Assembly (NCBI GenBank): GCA_002104945.1
Contig: MCFH01000018.1
Coordinates: forward strand, 620,001-684,000
Direction: 5' to 3'
Source: Piromyces finnis
Taxonomy: Eukaryota > Neocallimastigomycota > Neocallimastigomycetes > Neocallimastigales > Neocallimastigaceae
DNA length: 64,000 nt
The notes beneath the pieces are model-generated. The model was not told the DNA's origin and did no database searches. It saw only the letters and a list, made by a program, of their open reading frames with translations. A program made the translations under genes and the position numbers. Shown here one piece after another: positions 1 through 12,141 of this stretch; the stretch's first letter is position 1, and each line of letters begins with the position of its first letter.

Positions 1-1118
1 ACTTTATCGATATTAATATCTTGATTGATATCTCATTTTTTAAGCATGGGAATAAAAATTCTATATATGTTGGTTCTTCATACTAACGCTCAAATGAATA
101 CATGTTTTTTATAATGGTCATACCACACATCTAGTTGCTCTATTGTAGCAATAACTAGTTCTTTATTTTTATTTCCAATTGATCAGTAAAGAGAGGATCT
201 TTTCCAATTTTAGTAGTTTTTTTAATCTATTTCCAAACTTTCTTAGAATTGTGTGTTTTCATATAATCATAACCTGTTTTAATCCAATGAGGATATTCCT
301 GTTTTCTAAACTCATTATTCTTTTTGTGAATGATAGCAATATAAGCAATATGTTTCATAATCTTATTAATAAATTCATTTAGATTATGATTATCAAGACT
401 ATCTCCTTTTAAATCCTTATAAAGCTTCATTTTAACTTTCTTAAGATTAAAAATTTGTTGGAAAAATATAAAATGAAAATATAATAATTTCATTAATTGT
501 AGTGAAGCTGAGCTCCTCAGCAATTGAAAAAGCAACTAAAATAAAATCATTATAAAGTTCATCTAATGAAATATTAGAATCGTTGGATTTGGAATTTATT
601 ACGACTAAGAACGAGAATGGAGTTCTTTTCTTCAATACAGTTTAATCTTCTTTATATAAAGAATTTCTTTGGAATACTAAAGTCGAAAATCATTAAAAGA
701 ATCATCAGCTGGGATAGATTTACAATTAATAAAGAAAGGTTTATTATTTGTTATAGTATATAGTATGATAGTCAATAAATGTGCCTGAAGCTAAAAGATA
801 TTTCATCTTCAAATTGGCAAGAGAATAACCAATGTCAGAACATTGATCTCCTCTTGTCCAAAAAGGTTCATCCATTACCTAAAGTCCAATAATAGAACTT
901 CAAGGACTAATTAAGCATCCATTATACAATGCTTAGATTTTTCTAACTCCTCGGTACCATGAGCATTGAATAGGCCTCCTCAGGAAACAACACCAAAAAG
1001 GAAATTCGTTCCTAAAAGAGTTAAAAGTAAAAAAAAATAGAATTCGAAAAATGATAAAGGTTTGTAAAATATATAAAAAAAGCAAATAATTACTATTCAA
1101 TATTAATATTTTGTTCAA
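1..1118 (-). pseudogene. Decayed non-LTR (LINE-type) retrotransposon fragment, endonuclease end and linker
   Basis: On the minus strand this stretch has higher G+C than its surroundings and protein-like sequence broken by several stops and frameshifts. Reading downward, one sees TRGDQCSDIGYSLANLKMKY followed by IDYHTIYY (about 870-740), then a frame with TPFSFLVVINSKSND (about 625-580), then another frame with EYPHWIKTGYDYMK and SKKVWK (about 310-227), then LDVWYDHYKKH (about 135-100). This order resembles the end of an apurinic-type endonuclease and the linker preceding the reverse transcriptase in LINE elements; that reading is from pattern only. No reverse transcriptase motif is inside the window; it would lie beyond base 1. 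It could be another class of mobile element. No intact gene is present. Confidence 0.4.
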
Positions 1119-1131
1119 ATATATATGTATA

Positions 1132-1237
<106 letters not shown>

Positions 1238-2351
1238 TAAACTCACATATTCCAAACAAATTCATATTATAAAAAAAACTTTTATCATTATTTAATAAAA
1301 AAAATCTTATATTTAACATTTTTTAAATATGTCTTTTGTATAAATATATAAATATACAATTTTTTTCAATTTTAATTAAAATCATTGTAACAGTTTCCAG
1401 TTTCAAAAGAGTAACTTGATTTCTGTTATAAATTGTCTTTAAAAAAATAATAAAAAGATCTAGTATAAATTAATATTTATCCTAGATTTTTGGGGATTTA
1501 ACCAGACTTTTTTGCCAGAAGAAATTTGATCTTAGGCAAACTTTATACCAGAAAATTTTCAAAAATGGTTTTTTATTAGTATTTGATTAAAAAAATCATT
1601 ATTTACATTATATATATAATAAGAATGATAAAAAACAGAAAAATGAAATTTCAAAAAGAAAAAACTAAAGTATACAATATATATGAATAAATAAAATATG
1701 CAATATTATATTTATTTATTTAAATATGTAAAACATAGATTTTATTCATTAATCCGGCCGGTTATTTATAAATAAGAAAATAATATTATGAAAAGTTTTA
1801 TTATATTGTTATTAATTCTGGTATTAAATTGTTTTGTTATAATAATAATTTTTTCATCTTTTCAGAAACCAATAAATGATAAAAAAAAATTATTAAATAA
1901 TATTAAAATTCCTTCTCAAAGAAAAAAAAAATAAAATATGATAAAAAGGAAAGATATTACTGTATTTTCCAATAATAATGTATGATTATTAGCATAATGA
2001 CCTTTTTTATGGTCACAATTAAAAAAAAAAACTTTAATTAAATATTGAATATTATATACTTTAGTTTAAAATAGAAAAATATTTAAATTATTTATTTAAA
2101 TTATCAAATAAATAGAAACTTTAATCAATTATATTATATTATTATATTATATTATTATATTATATTATATTATATTTATATTTATAAGAGTGAATAAATT
2201 TTATTTGAGAAAATGGGTATAAAATGAACAACTTCTTTGTATTTTTTTTTTCTTTTCATTATTTACTTATAACATTACAATAAAATATTAATATTGATAT
2301 TGATAATCATTTTATTATATAATAAATAAAAAAAAAGACATTATAATAAAT
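1238..2351. other. Intergenic A+T-rich DNA upstream of paralogue A
   Basis: No ORF or RNA gene is seen. It holds a degraded copy of the 31.1-kb MITE (about 1469-1530), an isolated CCGGCCGG palindrome at 1754-1761 and the presumed promoter of the gene starting at 2352. Confidence 0.6.
1469..1530. mobile_element. Relic of a short MITE-like repeat
   Basis: The block TATTTATCCTAGATTTTTG followed by spaced CCAGA motifs and GCCAGAAGAAATTT closely matches the interior of the element at 31135-31263. Terminal inverted repeats are no longer clear, so this is an old copy. Confidence 0.5.
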
Positions 2352-4556
2352 ATGACTTCAAATAAAAGACATAATAAAAAGGTATATAAAAATTTATTCA
2401 AAAAACTAAATTTTTTCGAAATTTTTGAATATATTAATATATTAATTAATACAACATTTTTAATATATAGATTTCAAAAAAGAATAAATATTCTTCAAAA
2501 GAAAATGAAGCCAATGTAAGTAAAGATAAAACACTAATTTTAAAATTAAAATGAAAAAGAAATTATACTTATTTTTAATCATAAATATAATTATTATGTT
2601 TATAGCGTATTAAAAAATATATTCTAACAGATGATGATAAAAAAGATATCATTGATTTTTTAAAATCAATAAGGAATAAGAATTATGAAAGACCTTTTTT
2701 AAAACTAAGAATTAATAAAAATGGAATTTTTAAAAAAGGAAATAAAAGTCCATTGAAATATAAACCTGCTTTAAACATTATAAAAATGTTAGTTATGTTG
2801 ATTAAGGAGAAAAAAGTAAATGAAAAAACTTTTTCAAATTCAATTACAGTTCAAAAAGTATTATACCACAATGATTCTGTTATAGAACAACCAGATGATA
2901 TAACAAAAGTAATTACTGTTCCTATTTTTAATTGCATTTCCTCAAACAATATTGAAAGAATATGTGGAACGTTGAAAGGTGTTAAAACCTATCTTATTGA
3001 ATTTGACTTTTTCTCAAAAGACGATCAATTTATAGAAAATTTAAACAATTATAAAAAAGTATACCTTCAAAATAAAGAGATACTTGTAGAAAATAATGAA
3101 GAAAATATAAGAAACAATGAACCTATTGATCATATAAATAAAAAGGTTGATACCAAATTGTATAATATAAATTATACTTCAGAAGATAAAATGGGTAAAA
3201 TGCGTATAATATAATATTTTAATATATATTTTAATAGAAAAATATATAATATTTATTAATATCATACATATAAATATTAATAATTAATAATAATATATAT
3301 ATATAATAGGAGAATTATCATTAAAAATTAATACAAAAGTACGTAATATAAATAATCATGTTATATTCACGATTATACTTTTTGGAAATAAGAATCATGG
3401 CATTATTTTAGAATTTTTCACAACATCAGAATATAAAGATTATATTCAAAGAACCAACAAAGATACAAGATTCTTTTCTTGGTATATAAATGATCCTTGT
3501 TCATTTATAAGAAATTTTATAACTTTAATCAATGATAATTTAAATTTTAATAGTAATTTTGACTTTTCATTAAATTACCGAGTTTTTTCAATAAATTCTT
3601 CAATAAAGAGAAAAATATCAAATAATGAACTCCATTTAATTGAATTATATAACATTTTTTTGAGTTCAGAAGAAGATTCATATACATCTGATAATATATT
3701 AGAACAAGGACAACCATCAATATCTTATTCTTTAAATCCACCCCAAGAAAGCAATTTACCAAATAATAACAATTTTGATTCTTTTTTCTTAAATACAATA
3801 ATGAATGAAGAAACAACTAATTCACCTGATAGTACAACTATCACTAGTCAATTTTTAAATGAAAATAGTATTAATAATTCACTTGATTCAGATTTATTTA
3901 ATAAAATACAAAATAATGCTCAAGAATCAGATATTGATTTTAGTATGACTAATTCATCTAATACACCCGAAAATAATACAAATATACTAATGAACCAACA
4001 TATGATGAATAATAGAAATTTAAATAATCAAGAATATAACAACATGTCATCTTTATTAAGCACTCAATATAACTCACCACTTCTTAACATGGATAACCAA
4101 CAAGAATTAAGTAAAGATTTTCAATCAATAATATCTAATAATATAGCAATGCCAGCGGAAAATACAAATATATCATTAAATCAATTATATTGTAATTTTT
4201 TGAAATGTAATTTATTACCAAATAATAATTCACAACCATTATTAGAAAATTTTTATAGTCAAAATACTTCAATCACAGATTATCAAAATAATCAAAATTA
4301 TTTACAACAAGCTTCCTCATCTCAACCTTTAGCTTCATCACAAGCACATTATTATTCTAGCATTTTTAATTATTCTTCTAATGAAAGCATAGATAAAATA
4401 GATAAAATATTAAATGAAGCTAATAAAGAAAAACTAATAAAGATTTGTGAAGAAATAATTAGAGAAATTGATGATAAAAAACTAATCCATATTTGTAAAA
4501 TTTTACTAAAACAATTTGCAGATTCTAGTATTATGGATTTGATTGAAAAATATTAG
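2352..4556 (+). CDS. Uncharacterised protein, paralogue A of a two-copy family (four exons, 636 aa)
   Basis: Exons 2352-2381, 2471-2515, 2606-3194 and 3310-4556 join in frame (phases 0, 0, 1) with GT...TAG introns of 90, 90 and 115 bases. I do not recognise the family. The first 25 residues are basic. A conserved block follows (LTDDDKKDIIDFLKSI, PLKYKPALNIIKMLV, TVQKVLY), and after the third intron a second block contains GNKNHGIILEFFTTSEYKDY and IQRTN. The rest is Asn/Ser/Gln-rich low complexity, ending in a helical tail (ANKEKLIKICEEIIREIDD). The gene at 33878-35770 shares both blocks, the intron between them and that intron's phase, so the blocks are real constrained domains. There is no signal peptide or membrane segment; a nuclear or cytosolic protein is plausible, but the function is unknown. 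It is convergent with the F-box gene. Confidence 0.82.
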
Positions 4557-5863
4557 TTAATAGAATTTCTTCCGATTTATCAGAATATTATAAAATATAT
4601 TAAAATACATTATTTTTATTTTGATAAAAGCAAATTTCTTTTTCAAAATATTTGAATATCTCTAAAGATTTGCCACAGCTACTTTAAATATAATGTATTG
4701 TAATTTTAAAATTACAATTATTTATGTTAAAGTTGTAGTTGATAAATGTGGAATAACTATAAAGATACCACAAATAATTGAAAAAACTCACTAATAATTT
4801 TTCAATAAAAAAAAAATATAACTTGTTTGTTAGTAAACTATATTGCTAATATTTCAATATGAAAAAAAAAATGCTGTAAACATTATATATATATATATAT
4901 ATATATTAAGATGCTACATTTAAAAAAAAAGTATATTTTCAAAAAATAATAATGAAATAATAATTTATCATATTTAAAAGTATATATTCATAACTGTTTA
5001 TTAATTTCTATAAAAAACTTATATTTATTTGTAATTTTTCATATCTAATTAAAATATATAATAATCTAAAATAGTTATTATTTATTAATAAAAAATTAAT
5101 ATAATTTATTTAAATGAGTACAAAAGTATCTTAAAAACGTAATGTAATTTTATTATTATAAATCCTAAAATAATAATAATATTATTAGTATAACAGGTAT
5201 AGAACAACAACAATCGAAAATCTTTTTTAACAAAAGTTTTTTCTTGAAAATGAGGTGTTTATATAAATTGTAAATTATTGTTATTGTTATTTATTTATTT
5301 TAAATTAAATAATTATAGTTAATTAAATTATTTTAACGAATCATCTTTAATTTGTTAATTGGATTGACCATTTTATCTGTTAATTATAATAATTAAATTA
5401 AATATATTTAATAAAAATAATGGTCACTCACTTCATATCTAAAAATAAAAAAAAACCTTTTTCATTTTGTGTAACAATTTATCAATATTAAATAAGCTTA
5501 TGAATATTTTCCTAATAACAACTCTAATGAATAATAAAACAACCACAAAAAAGCTTTAGCTATTGAAAATTGATAAATCTATTTATTAATATGTAATTAT
5601 TCATATATTTCATAAAATACTATTGTAAAAACAAAGTATTCATTTTTATACCAAATATTAATGATAAAAATGGTATTTAATAATTTAATTTTCTTCTTTT
5701 GAATTGTCATAATTACAATTATATAATTTAACTCTTAACCTTTTTAAATATATATAGATCATATTTTTGTATTATCTTTGGTATTCATATAGTTATTAAG
5801 TATTGTATTTAAAATAATATATAAAAAAATTATTTATTTATACATAAATAAATAAACTAATTT
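4557..5863. other. Intergenic, convergent 3' ends
   Basis: A+T-rich sequence between two converging genes. It contains a short (TA)n run near 4885-4905 and no supportable ORF. Confidence 0.6.
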
Positions 5864-8800
5864 TTATTGATTCCATTTTAAAAACATATCATCAAAATCT
5901 TCAGTTGAAAAATTGGTATTTAAATAGTCAATAAAAGCTCTAGAAAAAATATTTCTTTCTTGAGTGAAACATATGGTATTTAAATTTGGATGATGTGATA
6001 TAAAATTCCTTATTGTTTTTTCCGTAATTCTAAAACATCCTTTAATATTTAACTATAAAATTTTTGTACAAATTAAAAAAAATTATTAATATTTTTTATT
6101 TTTATATATATCATTAATTAAAAAAAAAAGTTTTTTTTTTTGTATTTATTTTATAAAATAAATTACTTTCTCTATATTTGGACAATAGGTATTTAAACAA
6201 TCAATTGATTTATTTGTTAAAGCTTCTGAATTTGCAATGGATAAATATTTAATTTTTGATTGAGGTTTAATGAATGCTTCAAATCCTTCATCTGTAATTC
6301 TTGGACAATCATCAATTGATATGGCTTCTAAAGCCTCACAATAATCTGCAATTATCTTTAACCCATCATCCGTAATATCTATACAATCACTAAGATTAAT
6401 ACGTTTAACTCTAGAATTTTTTGGATGTCCATGGCTTCGTGTATAGCCATTAAAACGATATTTAAAAAGAAAATCATTAGAAATATTTGAAGAAAGATTT
6501 TCATTCATAAATGTAGAATCTTTTCCAATAGCAAAAAGATTTTCAAGGCCTTGATCCGTAATATTAATAAGACCAGTAAAGTTTAAATATTCCAATTTTG
6601 AGCAATAACGATTTATTAATTTCAATGAAGAATCAGAAAAACTAGTAGTCAACATTAAGCCTAATTCTTCCACATTCTTTAAATATGGAATAATATAATT
6701 AAAATCATCCTCTTCACATTCCACTTGAATTAAATCTAGATTTTTTAATGATGGTTCCAAATTTTTAAATATTTTTTTAATGCTAGCTTTAGATGAAAAA
6801 GAAAAGAAAGAAAGAATTAAAGAATGAATGTTGTGACAATGTTCAGTTATATGTAATAAACTACATTCACTAATATTTGATTTCGAAAATGGAATAAATA
6901 ATAATTGTTGAACATTTGTACAAACAGATGAAATAACTTCTGCTGTTAAATTACTAAAGTTTACTCCAAATAATGCAATATCTATTATGGTTATTATAAT
7001 TATCATTTTATAAATATTATATATAATATACAAATTTTATTATATAAAATTATTATTCAAAAAAATATTTAAATTTAAAAATGGAGTTTTTTATAATTAT
7101 TTTTAAATAGGTATGATATGTATGATATATATTCTTACATTTTAGATTTGGGCAATTACGAAGTATCATGTTAAATGCCAATTCACCCTTACGATCATAC
7201 CAATCTTTCGAATCTGGAACTTTACCATCATGAGTGACTCTTAAAACGATAGTACGAGTAGGAGAAATTTTTTCAGATTTGCATATAACTTCTAAAGATG
7301 CAGCAATTTTTAATAAAAGATAGGAATTAATAATATTAACATAGTTGAATGATAAAGTATGATAAAGTTCCTTTTGAGCTAAATAACGCCAATGACGACA
7401 AACTCGAATACAATTGTACAGTGCATTATAATTATTAGGATTAGTCTTTGAATCATGATCTTGATCCTCGGAAATACCAGAATATTGATCTTCATTATTT
7501 GAAATAGTTTCATTTGATTCGGATAAATTAATGCCGGATGAATTACTATTATTGTCATTAGTTTGATCTGACATTGAAGGTGAACTAGAAGAAGCTGTTG
7601 ATATGTCACTGGATGGTGATAGTGAACAATGTTTTGTTTTATTTTTAATATTTTTTTGGTTAATACGAACATATCGAAATATTTTTACTAAAATTTCAGG
7701 TGGGAAATTTTGTATTTTCGATGGAATTTTCTCCTTTGAAGTTGTGGTAATATCATTCACTATAGATGATGAGGAACTCTGTTCAAGTGAATTTACACTT
7801 GAAAAACTTTGCAAAAGAGCATTATTATGCAATTTATTTTTATTTAAAAATAAATCTTTATCGGATACAGATAAATCCAAATTAAAATAATCATGGAAAG
7901 ATGGTGTTGATAAAGAATAAGAAGAACTTTCTTTCACTTCATATAAATCGATAGAAACTGTGGAGGATGAAAGATTTTCATGGATAGATAGAGTATTTAA
8001 CTTGTTTTCTATTCTATCTTCAGAAGGTATTCTCTCTAATGAAACTTGTTTTTGTTCTTCATTCTCTTTAACCTCTACCACTTTACCCTTGTTTTTATTT
8101 GACACATACGACTTTTCCTCTTTCATTTTAATCGTACATATCATACTGTTTACCATAGTAGTTCGAGGCATATAATTAAGGGATATTTTATTCATTTCAT
8201 TTTTTTCATGATGATCATTAGTTAAAATATTAGAGCTAACATAATGATTATCTCTAGCAAATAAATCTTTATCATATTTTTCTATTTTTAAGAAGGAATG
8301 ACTCAATACACTCAATAGATTACGAATTGATGCCACAGATTCTGGATTAAGAATAGTATTATACATTTCATTATCTGTTGCTTCATTCAAATGATGACGA
8401 GCATGTCTATTTTCTTCAGCCATACTATCAAAATTATTATAGTATGGATCATCGGATATTATTAATAAATTTCTACAAGCACTCATTATATATATTAATT
8501 GACGTTTATAGGATTGAAATCGCTTTTGATAGTATTCAATATTCATTTTTAATAAAAATAAATTTTTATCAAAAATATTCTCATCTCTAATACGTTCATA
8601 TTTGTATAATAAGTTAAGAACTATTGCAATTTAAATAGTTATATAATAAAAAAAAAGATAATTATTAGAAAAAAAAATAATATTATATAAATGAATATAA
8701 ATTTAATAATTAAATGCTTATTTTTATAATTTTAAATCATTTTAATATGAAATTAAAAAAAATTCTAACATCAATTCAAGATATTAATATTATTATTATT

Positions 8801-9782
8801 TTAATTAAATAATGTATGGCCCTTTTTTTTGTTTTGTCTTATTTTATAATTCTTTTTCTTTAATAACTAGTATAAACTTACATTCATCATATTCAAAAGT
8901 GAATTTTGATTGAAGACTTGAAAGACAAAGATTTAATGTCCATGAAAGAGATTTATTTATTAATCGTTCATTTAAATATTTACAATGAATACCAAAATTT
9001 TCATTTTGAATATCTTCATTTCTTGCTTCTTGTTCTGCATGATGATTTTCTACTTCTTGTACAATATTAATTTCATCTATAATATCATTTTCTTCATTAT
9101 TATTATTATTATTTTCTTCGTCATTTTCAGCAAAATTATTAAAATTAATAGTATGTCGACGTCTATTATTATTATCAATATCTTCAACTGGTATTTCTTC
9201 TTGCCTTTCTACAAATGTAATATTTGAAGAAAGATGATTAGCAGACATAGAATTATTTAAATCGGCAGGTTGTTGGAATTCATTATCATTACTATTGTCA
9301 TTGTTATTATTAAATAGTAAAGCTCGACGTCCACCATGACGAATTTCTTCTTCTTCACTATCGATATCAGAATCTTCATCATCATTATCATTATTATAAT
9401 TAAAATGATTTATTAAAAGTGAACGAGGGCCTTCCTCATCATCATCATCACTATCATTGGAAACTAAGGAATAATGATAATTGCTATTTTGAAAATTTAA
9501 ATTAGAAGAATCCATTGCATTTATATGTAATCTAAAAGAATTTCCAATGGTATTCTGACGTTCATGAACAATTCGATTTAATTCTTCATCACTATGAACT
9601 GAAAGAGGAGGAAGTTGTAATGGGGATGGTAAATTTGTTGATTGACGACCATTTAATAATATACCCATTCTAGGTCTATAATTTTCCTCCTCTTCTACCG
9701 TCAAAGGACGGTATATTTGATCTTGACTAGTCCTTGACTCTACAAATGTTATATGTCTATTCTCGTAATTTTCATTTTCCAT
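5864..9782 (-). CDS. F-box / leucine-rich-repeat protein, probable SCF ubiquitin-ligase adaptor (four exons, 1128 aa)
   Basis: Exons 8882-9782, 7139-8620, 6167-6981 and 5864-6052 join in frame, all with GTAAG/GTAAT donors and TAG acceptors. Residues 1-300 are acidic and Asn/Asp-rich; a helical segment spans about 285-360. The F-box starts at about residue 606 (FPPEILVKIFRYVR) and resumes at about 700 (NCIRVCRHWRYLAQKELYH) after a low-complexity insert of roughly 75 residues. Leucine-rich repeats of the AMN1/FBXL type follow (ITDQGLENLF, INLSDCIDITDDGLKIIADY, ISIDDCPRITDEGFEAF), and the last exon adds LNIKGCFRITEKTI. By family knowledge the F-box binds Skp1 and the LRRs recruit the substrate, as in Grr1-like proteins. 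The large 5' ORF (8844-9782) looks like a separate gene at first, but it ends at a GTAAGT donor whose phase matches an acceptor upstream of the second exon. I am surer of exons 2-4 than of the exon 1 join. Confidence 0.85.
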
Positions 9783-11600
9783 AATTAATGATAATGACTT
9801 TTAAAATTATATTAAATGATATAATATCTAAAATACTAATGTTAATGAGATTTTTTGAAGAATAAAAACTCTTCCAGTAATGTAATTCTTTTTTGTAATG
9901 ATTATAATTATAGAATAGGTTATATATAAATAGATATCATCCAGTAGTAATATGATTATATAATTCAAGACAATATTATAGTTAAAAAGATTTATTGTTA
10001 AAATTATTATTCATAAAAAAGCCAAGTGTATTAAATAAAATAAAAAAAAAAAAAAAGATATTTATATATATTTATATTATTGGAATTTTCATTATTCTAT
10101 TCAATTTTTTTTTTTTTTTAATTTTATTTATTAATTTTTCTATTATCTTTATATTATTCTTTTTTCTTTATCTATACTAATTATTCTTATTTTAATGATA
10201 ATAATAGCTTAAAATAATTAAACAATAATAGATTGTTTTTTATCCAAAAAAAAAAAAAAAAAAAAAAATTATATAGTATTCATAAAATAGTTATCCATTT
10301 AATTAGGTATTATTTAATATAAATAAACTACTATCAAATAATTTCTTTTTTTTTTTATTATTATTATTATTATTTTATTATCATTCTACTCTATTAAAAT
10401 ACATTATATAATTTTAAATCTTAAATTTATTAAAAGTATAGAGTTTAAATTTAAATTAAAAAATAAGTTCAATTCTTTTTTTTTTTTTTTATCTATTTTT
10501 CAAATATAGCTATAGTTTAAATTATATATATTATTATTGGGCAAAAAATATTTATATATTTAATAACTGTAGAGGTATTTAAAAAAAAAAAAAAAAAAAA
10601 AGGATATTATAACAAAATATGAATGAATTTAACCCATTCATTATTTATGCAATAAAAACAATAAATATAAATATCATAATAAATCAATAAATTTAAAAAT
10701 TCATATTTCTTTCATTTTTCTAATACCTTAATAGTATTAAAACTTATTTATTATAAAATAATTAGTTTAAATCTGTAATTCTAATTCTTATCCTAGTAAA
10801 ATAATAAAACAATCTATAGTAAATATTAAAAAGACTATCCATTCATTTAATTAAAAATAGAGGAAAAGAAATAAGTATAATATATCTTTTCTAATAAAAA
10901 TATATAACATTATTAATACTTCAAAATGATTAAAAAAAAAAAATAAAATTAAAAAATAATACAATGCATTATATATTACAATAAACTTTTTTATTTAATA
11001 AAAAAATAAAGAATAAGTTAATTTGGAAATGTCGTCCGTTCAAACTTAAAATTTAAAATATATATATTTATTTATTTTAAATTTGTAGCACATGTTCAAC
11101 TATTATAATTTTATATATAAGGATTTTACAAAAAAAAAAAAAAAAAAAAAAAAAAAACTAGAATAATTAATATTATATAACATATATTTATATATAAATA
11201 GTATCATTAGTTTATAATCAACAACACAAAAAAAAAAAAAAAAAAACTTAATTTTTCATAAAAAAAAAAAAAAAAAAAAAAGTGATATATTTCTAATAAA
11301 AATCATATTTAAACTAATTATAATTTTATATAGCATATATAACACTATAACACTATTCTACGATATTTAATTATAATTTTAAAAATTACTCTTATTATTC
11401 TACCTCATTTCTTTGAATTTAGTCTAATCCTACATTTCTATTAACAAAAAAAAAAAAAATTAAATAAAAAAAAAATATTTTGATGGTAAAGAAATCAAGT
11501 ATTCCCTTAAAAAAAAAAAACGAATTAAAAGACTTAATAAAGCTAAAAATTTTAAGTAATAGTAATTAATATGCTAATGAACTTTTATTAAGGATACTGA

Positions 11601-11606
<6 letters not shown>
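9783..11606. other. Intergenic A+T-rich DNA
   Basis: Long A and T homopolymers dominate (for example near 10243-10267, 11131-11157 and 11262-11281). The only ORFs are low-complexity Ile/Lys/Phe runs. It includes the promoter of the F-box gene at its left end. Confidence 0.6.
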
Positions 11607-11639
<33 letters not shown>

Positions 11640-11640
11640 A

Positions 11641-11649
11641 TGCTACGGA

Positions 11650-11688
<39 letters not shown>

Positions 11689-11823
11689 TTCCGAGTGCAT
11701 TTCTCCCATCGATCAGAGTTAGCTCCAATGGTGGTTCTTAGAGAAACGTTGGCTCATTCCTATTGCTAGGTGGTTGTGACCCTCCTGGTCTGTCATACTG
11801 TTTCTTCAGTGCTACGGATATAT
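11641..11823 (-). mobile_element. SINE-like retroelement, copy 1, with target-site duplication and poly(A) tail
   Basis: A 14-base direct repeat, TGCTACGGATATAT, flanks the insertion at 11641-11654 and 11810-11823. Between them, on the minus strand, is a body of about 115 bases with near-balanced base composition, followed by an A tail of about 40 (T-run ending at 11695). The body shares about 92 bases with the copy at 46665-46774, with about four substitutions. This copy has about 30 extra bases at its 5' end. Target-site duplication plus A-tail indicates L1-style target-primed insertion of an RNA. The origin of the body is uncertain; GATGGGAGA and CTCGGAAGTT near the 3' end weakly recall the 3' part of 5S rRNA. 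Confidence 0.8.
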
Positions 11824-12141
11824 ATCCATATTAAAGCATTAAGTTTATTAAATAAAAAAAATTTTTTTATATATAATTTTATAAAAAAGATTTAATGTTT
11901 AAACTACTATATTTATAATATTATTATTTATTTATAATGGATATATATTAAATTAATTAAAACTAAAATTAAAATAAATATATTTTTATATATTTTATAT
12001 TTCAAAAAAAAAAAAAAAGTTTTTCTAAATTTAAATTTAAAAATATTACATTATGAATTTTAAATAAAAGATATATGAAATAATTATTAAATTAAAAGTT
12101 GGTATACAAAAAAAAAATAGAATACAAAATAAAAGATATTG

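Noticed and set aside
8844-9782. A separate acidic 312-residue protein upstream of the F-box gene
   Set aside because: Its last codons read through a GTAAGT donor, and the phase matches an acceptor at 8621 that extends the F-box frame upstream. I treat it as exon 1 of that gene.
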